Positions 12,801-23,471 of a DNA stretch of 64,000 nt are shown here, one piece after another. Position numbers and translations under genes: made by a program. The stretch's first letter is position 1. Each line of letters begins with the position of its first letter. The stretch is taken from NCBI GenBank assembly GCA_040954595.2, contig CM082587.2, forward strand, positions 682,001 to 746,000, read 5' to 3'. A model generated the notes under the pieces. The model saw nothing but the letters and a program-made list of their open reading frames with translations. It was not told the DNA's origin and did no database searches. Origin of the DNA: Balanoglossus misakiensis (lineage: Eukaryota; Hemichordata).

Positions 12801-15800
12801 GTGTTACGCGTTGAAAAAAAAATATGTTGAGTTATTCTCAGTGTGAAATATCGGAAAATTTGGACTGAAATATCGGCGGGAAATGGAATGACTGAAGGCG
12901 GGAACTCAAGTACAGTAAAGATAGGCGGGTTTTTCTGAGATGGGAAATAAACAGCATGGCAGGCAGTTTTGGAGATAAAATACCAAATACAAATAGCTCA
13001 TTGTGAGGCAATGGAGATATGATTTCCAATCTGCTAGTTTGACACATAATTACTAATGGCCCACGAGATAAAATAAAAATTAAATTGATAAGGCAGGAAA
13101 TTGTGGCCGATACAGATAAATTAATCTGATGTATGATTATGCATCAACACTAAACTGGATCACAACGTGGGCCAAGTGCCGAGTACTGATTCACTGTCCC
13201 ATCTGCGCATGTCCGAGACTTGCGTTTATTCATCCACCAAAACTCTTTCAGTGTTTCGTATTTCTCGGTGCTTGAAACAGATTTTTCCCTCTGAAACCTT
13301 ACTGTTTTTCCACCATTTTGGTCAATGTATGTAAAAGAGCATTACAGAGCTTGCCATGGATAGGCCAAGTATGTCACGTGACGTGAGGTGTTAAACATGG
13401 CTGTTACTACTCCACAAAGAATTTATTGTTCAATTTATTCAGGACATAACCTCAAAAAATCACTTAACCAAAAATCACAAAAAGTCAGACAAAATGATTG
13501 CTATCGAGGCTGTGTTCTGTTACCAGCTTTTACGACCATAATGTGTTGGTATAAGGCACGAATGTCCAAAGATTTTTCGAGTAAAAATGTTGTTGTTTGC
13601 ACCAAATTTTTCTAGCAGTACTCCCCAGGGAAGCTACTCCGCCGTCCCTTGTACAAAATGGTGCGTGATAAGTTTTGAAAATTCAATATCCTGACATATT
13701 TAATAATTCTTCGCAGAAGTCAAAAATGGGTATAAAGATTCGCGTGAATACAACTCAATCATGTGGAACTCCGTAGGGCTGTCACAATGCTGTCAGATGT
13801 GAACACAGATAAGAACAGAGAACCTATCAGTCGGGTGACAGATACTATCGCTTTCTAGATGGAAAAATTTTGAGGTCACAAATTTCAAACAATTTAGGAA
13901 GTACTTTCAGGAGAGCCTGTTAAAATAGACAACTGTTTCTCTTATCTCAGAGTAAGCTTAGTTGAGGAGATGTAAAACAGAGTAAGGCACGGCCTCTGGG
14001 AATCGCTACTTCTCATTGGTGTGTTGCGTTACGCTAATTAAGATAATTTGCATACACTTATCGCCGTGGATTGTGAGAAAGCAGCAGTTTTGAAATTGTG
14101 CTCGGCCGGGCAAAGACGCCGCGGCCCAGAAACTTCCCGCCTCGTCATTCCCTTCGTTCAGTTCTACCGACAAGAATTTTACAGCTCTCTTGTCTGGTTT
14201 TGAAAATGTGTGTGCACAGTACACGCCACAAGCTTGGAAGGCGTCTGGACAGAGATGAAATACAGCGCGACGACAGCTGAGGCGAAACAAACCAAGGAGA
14301 TTGCGAGGGCGAAATGGAGATTTCTCCAGGCTAAATTTTTGAGAAGAACTCTTAAAATTATTGCCTATTCATGTCAAGCTCAATGGTAATTAATGACACC
14401 GCGGAACTGTAGACAAGGCATATAATGTGAATTGAGACGAACGAGTGGCCGTGGGTCTTGTACAAAAATATACATTCAGTCATTCTGCAGTGAACGCTTT
14501 TGCCGTTGTTGCTGTCATCCAAGCCTTTAGATTGTTCATGCCGCTTTTGGCAATTACGTAACTAAAATTATATATTATGGAAAAACAGCATTTTACCGGT
14601 TGTATGGTTCTTCAAGTTCGTTTAGTCTTGGTATTATTGAACAGAAATACACAAATGACGGTTTAATCTGCCCCAGTCTTGAGTTGGTGTAGCCTAATGC
14701 ATGCTAGTCGCACAAATGTAGACGAATATGCGTATATATAGTATCAGCTCAAAAATCAATCTTGCTTCGGTAATGGCTTTCAAATTGCCGCGGGAAAATC
14801 GTTACTTTAAAGAAAGAAAACATACACGCACACACATCAGTTGACTTGGTTTTTTTTCGAAGAATCCTTTGCTTCTTTAAAGTGAAAATCTTACACCGCC
14901 TACATCGTCGTCGGTGGCATAGCTGACCTAAAGTTCACGGGGTCAAATATAAGTCATCGACTCCCTAGCTTGACCTCATATTATATCAAACCACCTAGTA
15001 GAGGTTACTTGGCCACATTTCCCAGAAGACTTTATTCCCTGTGCAATTCAAGCCTACTATAGAATGAGGAACACTGCTTTAATTAATACCTCCCCGTATC
15101 GCTTTTGAATGTAGTCATGCATTCGATTTACTTGCTATTGATGCCTTATTTAACAGTGTGTGCGTTTTTCCCTTTTCACTGACGGTAGATTGCAGTGTGC
15201 TTGTGGTTGGGAGTGAAGCGAGCTCGAGTCTCCATATAAACGTGCGCATGCTCGGCCCTTAGATTGCTCAGTATGTCACCATGCAGTGAGTTTTGTGGCC
15301 AATCATGGGCATGGTCACACGCGACTGTAATGCAACCAGGTGGTCACCTCTCACCGGTGGTTGGTTGAGTGCAAGATGGGCGCGTGGAAGTTGGCTGAAA
15401 GGAAATCATCAGCCCTAGGGATAAACATACGGCACAGTCAGTTCTGTCCCTGAAAACAAATGTACATGTACCAATTTTAATATGCAGTGCACCACCGTGA
15501 AAGTTTACAACCTGCGGCAGTCACCCTGAAAGCGAAATGTAGATCTAAAATGAAACCGGAAACGGAAGTGACAGGTGCTCCTTCATCTTACTTAGAGTGA
15601 TGATTGACTGCAGATAGTAAATTTTCAGAAAGGGTAGTTAGGGGATGTCCATCGTGTTTGTTTCACAGTCTCCAAACTCGCAATTACTTTCTTTCCGTTT
15701 TCCAGTGCTTCAAGTTGCCTTCGGTTTCAGAATCCTGCCTGAGATCATGTAACACTTCGCACAAACACATGCACTGCAGTTTTCACCGAGCATTCAAACA

Positions 15801-18800
15801 GCTGTGACATTGCGCGCGAATATTATGTAGGCAGCGGCCTTTGTGTCGTCTGGAGAAATACTCAGAGAAACCATTAGATTGGCGCTCATGTTTTAGTCCC
15901 ACCTTATACGGACGTGGTCCTTAATGGACACATTTACTCTCTAATCAAATGATCGTGACTAGGGTATTTTTTTCGACAGCCTTTATAAAATGCACTTTGA
16001 TGCTTTCCCGCGTTATTTTGTAAAGAGGATATCGATGTACCTTTTCGAAGTTGAATGGAATCTTTAACAATCAAATCATGGCGTAAGGAGACCTGTTAAC
16101 TTCGTTTAACCATTCCGTGCAACCTGTTGTTTCTGTGCGGAAAACTCAAAAGATCCTCCCAGATGAAAAGATGTTCAGTTACGAGTGACGTTTGCAATCG
16201 GTCAAACTCTGCAAAAGAAACGGAGGCAAAAAACAGGAATCTGCGTAATATGTAAATAACCAGCGGGTGATCATGGCAACCTAATTTCAGCGCCTGATTG
16301 ATGATCTAATTGTACGTGAAATCATGGAAACATTTCATTTCTAAACTGAAGTAAAAGCTCCGCAGTCCCTTTTCAAGGACGACAGATTATTTGTACGAGG
16401 GCATTTTTTTCCACTCAATAATTTAAATAGTATTAATTTTGACATTGACAAAAAGGATGGGTTGCATTGAACAATGCAAAGAACAATGGCTGAAATCTGG
16501 TTGTTGTTGGTCGACAGCATTACGAATTTAAAACTCCGACACATTTGTAATAGTTGTATTCGTCAATTTTATTTGTCAATAGCGATATAAACAGCAACAA
16601 TAACACTATAACAATAACAGCTAGCAGATTATGTCCCATGTAAAATTGGAATAGTGGTCGTGAACGGAAGTGGAAACGCGCAAAGACACATGGGAGTCAG
16701 ACGTGGAGATTTTCAGCAACTCCGTTACTTCATAACCTTCTCGCTGCATGCAAAGTATACAACAAAAAACCAATCAGCCGCCGCTGCATTATCACCCCTC
16801 CAGGACTTTGAGTAATCTTGTGATGGTTGGGGGAAAAGATCGGCAAACATGTTCCAACCAATCCAATGTCCATATTGCCATGATGACGTCTGTGTCACGT
16901 GATACAGGGCGCCGCCAAGGCTATTGGAGCAAGGTCTTCTGTTACTTAGCCCCCGCCTCTCTTCTCGTCTCTCTGCTGTGACAGCAGCGATGATGATGAT
17001 GACGACGACGGCGTGGAGGATCATCGGAAACTCAAAGGAAATTATATCCGATGTAGTACACCTCGAAGCAGGTGTGAATATTTCAGCAGGCAATACAGAC
17101 TGGAAATTGAAAATGTAATAGCACATATAGAGGGGGGGATTAAAAATGAATTTATCAGTAATAATGCGGATCGCGCCAAAATGAGATATTAATACACGAA
17201 TTAATAGAAAAGGAAATTAGCAGATTTCCGACCATGGCGCGCCGATTGAGGATGATATTGCCGTTTTCTGGGCGAGCTGCTTTATAATTTATTTGTCATG
17301 TTTTTCGAAGACTAGCACCCATAAAAGACCCATTAAAACTTCAAGTTTTACGAACGTTTTACGTTATTCCAATTTCCTGCGTTGGGAAGAGGGCTATCTC
17401 AGTATCATCTCATTTAGTAGGATACAAAGCTCGTTTAGACCTTAGTAGAATTCCTTTTAGCTATCCATCTTGCAGAATTGCCAGTCTGCATTTCAGACAG
17501 TCGTGGAAAAGAAAACCCCCCGAACTGCTTCCATGACATTTTAAATGCAGTGGAAATGCCTCGCTAGACATTGTTGATAAGATCAAAGGCAAATAATGAC
17601 TGTTAATTTACATAATAGCATCGAAATAAGGAATATCATTGGTTGATACGTAAGTCACACCAGGGGTACGCACAAACCGTTGAGTTTGGCCAAACCGTCT
17701 TTAGAAAATATTGAATTGATCATCTATCTTTGAGAATACTTTTTTCTCTAAACCAAACTAAGAATAAAGTCCTTGACACAACTAGAAATACTTAATTTCT
17801 CGCCTTTTTTTGAAAACAAAAAGCAATCAGAATGACAACTCAAAACCAATGCAAGATTAATAACCAGACGACAGATACAAGGCGGGAAGAGCCAGGGTTA
17901 CTTCTTGTTCAAAACCTTCAAATTGAAAGCTCGCCCTGGGGCGCTACTCATACTCGGATGATCGAGAATATTACAAGTCCAAGTCGCTCAAGAATCACAA
18001 TGGCGAAAATCCGTCTTCGTTCCACCCACCTCAACGGCAGAGACGGATTTGAATTCTAACGGGATTTCTTGTATCTGTGAGGGAAAGTTGTCTAACAAAA
18101 TGGCATCGGTGTTTGTGTGCATAATTAAAGACTGTTTCTAAGCCTCCCTGCGGCAAGATTGGTAACACTGTTGCTTTTTAAAGTTCGAGGGTTAATTATC
18201 TAACATGTCTTTATTTACTTTTCAACAACTGGGACCCTGTTATACTCAGCATTAATATGGAAAATAAATGAAAATTCAGCTAATCCTAAAAACTCTCCAA
18301 CATGTTAATTACATGTATACATGCACAGTATAAAAATTTAATCATCCCATCATGTCTTCTGGTTTTTACAGTAAAGATTTTGATTGGCTTTTTTGTACTG
18401 CTGACAGCCATATGTCCCAATTATCAGACTGATTCTACCACTTTAAACTTTTACAAAGAAGTGAAATAGGAAAAAAACTGTCTAACAAGTGTTGAGGTCA
18501 ATGCTCGTATCAAGTCGACTGGTTGTCATGTCTCTATGTAATGAATATAATTACAGTCAGAGAAATGCTCACTTGCCACTGTACTGTTTGTTCTCAATTT
18601 CGCCGACTTAACTCCAATTATGCCGGATTAAACCGAAGCTGTTGCACAAACTAGTGCCGGGGCAATGATGTGCTTTTCTACAAAACGACTCTACCCTGAA
18701 ATTACTGAGAATAACAAACGCATAGAAATCTGCACATCAATGAGTATTAGGTAGTCATTTGCCAATCAACCCGCCTTGTTGGTTACTTGTTGTCTTTGAT

Positions 18801-20636
18801 ACATTTTCCTCTTGTCAAATGTAGTGTCCGTGACATCCTCATCACTTTTTGTCATGTTGAGCTAGTATAGTCTTCACACGGGAAATACCGCCAAAATGCT
18901 AAGAATCGACTGACCAATCAGACAACGCCATTAAACATCAGAGCATGTAGTGAAGCTCTTGGAAAGTTTCTTCAAGATAACAATGTAGGCGAAGGTAAAT
19001 CCTCTGTTCAGTTCGGCACCTCCAACGGACAGAATGTTTTTTTTCAACTTCTATTTTGAAGAAAAAAATCATGGAGAGTGCTACAGTCGTTGCTGCAGAG
19101 GATTGAGAATTAAAGCGCCGGAGACCCGCAGACGAGCCCTCTTCCTTTGAGCAACTCGTCAAACAGCGAGTAGAACCACTAATAGGCAAGTCAACAATCG
19201 GGTACTCGGTGAAAAGGTGTGCTTTAACATCAATCAAAGGTAGTAATCCTATTAAAATGGAGAGCCTTTTCCCCTTATTCAGCTCAATGAAAATCTCCCA
19301 ATAAGTATGCCCTATACATAGTACTATTGTTGTCTGCAAAGGCGCCGCCATTACGTCCGTGTTCCCACGTCCACCATTTTGCATTAAGTGGATCAAAATC
19401 GTCCTTGTTAACGACTAATTTGCACTCTTGTGTCGTAATTAGTATAATTTGAAGTTCGCGTTGACGTATTTGTCGAGCCCGATTCCATATTCGCCACAGG
19501 ACGAGCTACAATAGGCAATTAGACGAGAATTCTCCTTCTCTATTACCCTTATTCCGTCGCTAACGATGACAACGTTTCAAGCATTAATTGGAAGTTTCTC
19601 CGGCGCCTGTTAATTTGTTGAAAACTGGTGAAATGTTTATCGGGTAATTGGTGGAAGATTTCGTGCACTCACGACTATAACGATTTCCAGGGATCGTCCG
19701 AAATCGGCACCGTCCTCACGTTTGTTTATGCGTGCCAAGCTTTCTTGTAATTTCTCTGGTTTTTAATGAGGACGGTGATACCGCTATCGCGGCGGTGCCA
19801 GGCAAATATTGAGATCCTCTGGACAATAGCGTCCCCATTCCGTTAGACCAATTAACAGTATGGTCGTGAGAAGAACAAGACTTCAGCCGTGGCTCTTAAC
19901 AAATCAACTTATTTGCTTACTCCGAACAAATAATTGCATAAGACACAAACATTATCCAGTAGGGAAATTTGCTTGACTGCAAGCAAAAATCCAACTGATC
20001 AAAGGCGACCGACTGTGCCGTCTTCTCGTGAAAGTTTAAAGATATCCACATTAGGCGAAGACGTGATATTAGCCCAGTTTTACACTTACCACTAATTTGA
20101 CCAATTAAGTCCCCAAATCCCTTTTTGGAGTGATTCAAAAACCGCACAACCAATATCAGCTTGTAGCAAAACGTGCGAAGTGTCCAGTGTTGTCGCGTCT
20201 TCGATTTTTCGCTGAAAAGAACTAGGCAGAATTAAGCGATTACGGCAACGTGAACAAGCCATGCATAGTCGACAGGCTGAAAGTAAACTCGGGTTTTGTC
20301 ACGTAGAAATTGGTGAGAGTGACAATTCAACGTGCATTGGACACGACTCTTTCCAAAGTTTTTTTTGATGACTATAGTAAACGAGGCCACCACAAACGCA
20401 AAGAACTGAAAGCCGCAAATAATGAGTGGGAAGATTTTGATGTCAAAATGTGACTAAAGTGAAAATTAACATCAAGAAAAGATTTCACTTCCAATAGAAC
20501 CGTTTCTGATAGCGGTCAAATTAAACCGGTTCAGTATTTTATGTTTACCAGGACAGGCAGAGAAACTTAGCAAACTTTACCGAGAAAGTGCACTTCGTCG
20601 ATTCACCTACCCTGACTCATTAGAGTAAAGATATAT
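9861..20636. other. Gene-poor region downstream of LMO4
   Basis: I find no supported gene here. The longest frames (a 133-aa frame at 16725-17126 minus and a 152-aa frame at 18938-19396 minus) show no domain, no family resemblance and no convincing exon signals. Features of note are CACGTG E-boxes (10096, 10371, 13375, 16896), a GAT/GAC trinucleotide run near 16990-17010, and AT-rich blocks with TAATTA-like cores near 13040-13150, 17140-17220 and 19435-19650. Confidence 0.6.
19435..19650. promoter_or_regulatory. Candidate homeodomain-motif cluster
   Basis: Five homeodomain-type cores occur in about 215 bp: GTAATTAG (from about 19436), CAATTAG (19516-19522), ATTAATTGG (19583-19591), GTTAATTTG (about 19610) and GGTAATTGG (about 19643-19650). 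The spacing and the gene-poor position 3' of LMO4 would suit an enhancer. This rests only on motif counting. Confidence 0.25.
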
Positions 20637-20693
20637 ATCTCTCTCTTTCTCCATCTCTCTCTCTATTTTCTCTCCCCCCCCCAAAAAAAAAAT
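20637..20693. repeat. CT-rich simple repeat with C-run and A-run
   Basis: An imperfect CT microsatellite is followed by a run of C and then a run of A, ending near 20693. Low-complexity DNA with no coding content. Confidence 0.85.
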
Positions 20694-22365
20694 AACGTCA
20701 AACGAAGCGTTCCTTGTAAGAAACCATGCGATTCCTATCATCGTGACAGTGTTGAAATGTTACCGTATCGGTTTCTTTCTTTTTTGCTTCTTTTGGTGGG
20801 CTTCTGTTGGGAAATTGCCATTTCAATCTTACGTAAAACAGCGCTAGACTCCAGGGCAATGCAATCTTCTAATTAAAAATAACTGGACATCACTGCAAAG
20901 AAAAAAATATACCACATATTAAAGCATCTTCGATACCCTCTGACATTAAGTCACGTGTCTGTGTTTTTTTGTGAAATGTCGTTTCACCAAACAAAAAGTT
21001 CCCGCAGCACTTTCGTGCATGAATCATATAAGGTTTATTAAGACAGTGGATCGATAATTATGATATAATTATTCCCTGGGTGCGTGAATTCTGGTTTTCT
21101 TTATCAAGGTTCAGGGATAGCCGACATAACCGCAGCTGTACACTGACAGTCTGTTGTTGACGTAGTGTCGCTAGTTTATAATAGAAAACATGTCGTCTTG
21201 TCAACTTTACTCCCAAGAAGAAATCATCGACTCCCAGCTAACGAACGAAATTGGAAAATACCTCTGACATTGTTATCATAGACCGAAAACATCATTACCC
21301 TCATTGTAAAGTGGAGGGAATTGTTCACGGTGACTGCTTAAGTAGGCAAATTACACAATTGTAGATCCATAAAGCTCTTTTTGTGAGGAAAGTTGAATGG
21401 TACGGGAGTGGGCCGAGCCTGCCTGATAATTAAGGATCGGGCGTGTAAACAGCGGTCTAAATTGAACGGAATCAAAATATAATTAGGCTATCATCGCGGA
21501 AAGATTGGCATGTTTTCTCAGCCAATATGCAGGCGGGGTGTTTAATAGCCCCGTACGGTTAGTCTCAATAGAAGGCAATTTTCCAAAGCACTTTCTGTTT
21601 GTTTTTTACTTCCTTTTCATTCGTACATATAGCCTCGCTCGCTCGTAATGGTAAGTTCGCTTCCAAAATGTCCACGTCCGGTACCTATAGATGTTGTCTT
21701 TGTATTCCTTATTCTAATGGCGCTTTTTGTGCGAGTGTTTGGACTGGCCTTTGGATTGGGCTTAACTGAACGCTGCAGCTTTTTTTTATTTTCCGGAGCG
21801 TATTGCTTCAGAGAAGAATTACGACTAAAGAATCTAGCTAGCTATAGTGTGCCATAAAACTAGCTAGATTTTTTTGCACACTCTTTCTCCAGTGCGATTC
21901 AATATTTATAATCATCCCGAAGGTGAAATTTTCATTCAACTTTGTTCACAAGTGAAATATGCTATCTGCAGCTAACACATCCAAGTCGGCACCTTTCTCT
22001 ATATATGATTGTTTTACAGTTTCCGGGGACGATACCTACTCTCAGGTTCTCTGAAAATTCTTAATGGTTCCGACACACTCTCCCCCTCGGCGCACGGCCA
22101 CATGTTAAGTATTGCTTTTTATCCAGGACCATTCATCACGTACGTTGTCGATAGTATATACCTTTAATTTTCACAGCCGTTTGACGATAATAAAAGGGCC
22201 AACAGCTAACTTTTTGTGTTGTTCCCCGGTGCAATTATCTAATATTTTGTCGGCTTGATGACATCAAATTATACTTGTACGCCTAAAGCGATAATTATGT
22301 ATCACAGTAAGTAAGTAAGTATACTTGGTAAGTTGGTAGTGTAGACCTTTGTGTGTAGAAGAGTG
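20694..22365. other. Gene-poor DNA left of the microsatellite
   Basis: No gene is recognised. The segment contains a CACGTG E-box at 20952-20957, an AT-rich block with several AATTA cores near 21430-21490, an ATG followed directly by GTAAGT near 21648 that leads to no recognisable protein, and the hairpin at 21831-21870 listed separately. Confidence 0.6.
21831..21870. repeat. Short perfect inverted repeat (11-bp arms)
   Basis: AATCTAGCTAG at 21831-21841 is followed 18 nt later by its exact reverse complement CTAGCTAGATT at 21860-21870. Outside the arms, AAAG faces TTTT, so an RNA stem could extend to about 15 pairs with one G-U. It is too short for a typical miRNA precursor. Function is unknown. 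Confidence 0.6.
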
Positions 22366-22738
<373 letters not shown>

Positions 22739-22743
22739 TTTTT

Positions 22744-23471
22744 GATGATTTTCATGAGCTATAACTTTAAGTTATAGCTCATGTATAACCCATGGTTTTT
22801 ATCAAGAAATGACCAAATTTCGAAATTTCGCGAAGTCGAAAAATTGACATTTCTGGATGATTTTCATGAGCTATAACCCATGGTTTTTATCCATAAATGG
22901 CCAAATTTCGAAATTTCGCGAAAAGGAAAAATTGACATTTCTGGATGATTTTCATGAGCTATAACCCATGGTTTTTATCCATAAATGGCCAAATTTCGAA
23001 ATTTCGCGAAGTCGAAAAATTGACATTTCTGGATGATTTTCATGAGCTATAACCCATGGTTTTTATCAAGAAATGACCAAATTTCGAAATTTCGCGAAGT
23101 CGAAAAATTGACATTTCTGGATGATTTTCATGAGCTATAACCCATGGTTTTTATCAAGAAATGACCAAATTTCGAAATTTCGCGAAGTCGAAAAATTGAC
23201 ATTTCTGGATGATTTTCATGAGCTATAACCCATGGTTTTTATCAAAAAATCACCAAATTTCGAAATTTCGCGAAGTCGAAAAATTGACATTTCTGGATGA
23301 TTTTCCTGAGCTATAACCCATGGTTTTTATCAAAAAATCACCAAATTTCGAAATTTCGCGAAGTCGCAAAATTGACATTTCTGGATGATTTTCCTGAGCT
23401 ATAACCCATGGTTTTTATCAAGAAATCACCAAATTTTCAAAATTCGCAAAGTCGAAAAATCTTCGATTTTT
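22744..23471 (+). repeat. Satellite array, diverged left-edge units (88-bp class)
   Basis: Successive GATGATTTTC/GACGATTTTC landmarks sit at 22744, 22856, 22944, 23032, 23120, 23208, 23296, 23384 and 23472. The spacing is 88 bp except the first, which carries an insertion. Units contain CCATGGTTTTTATC and the 14-bp palindrome AAATTTCGAAATTT, both altered in the core units. Differences accumulate toward the outer edge, as expected for array margins that escape homogenisation. Confidence 0.93.
22753..22783. repeat. Perfect 15-bp inverted repeat at left edge of array
   Basis: CATGAGCTATAACTT at 22753-22767 is followed, after a single T, by its exact reverse complement AAGTTATAGCTCATG at 22769-22783. 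The arm is the satellite's own conserved GAGCTATAAC motif. The first unit has therefore acquired an inverted copy of itself, which explains why it is longer than its neighbours. Confidence 0.9.

Noticed and set aside
13981-14000. miR-124-like start TAAGGCACG
   Set aside because: The match stops after nine bases and no pairing arm for a precursor hairpin is present nearby.
16725-17126. 133-aa minus-strand frame
   Set aside because: It overlaps a trinucleotide repeat and shows no family features or splice partners.
18938-19396. 152-aa minus-strand frame
   Set aside because: No start context, domain or similarity is recognisable. It lies in AT-rich gene-poor DNA, where such a length can occur by chance.
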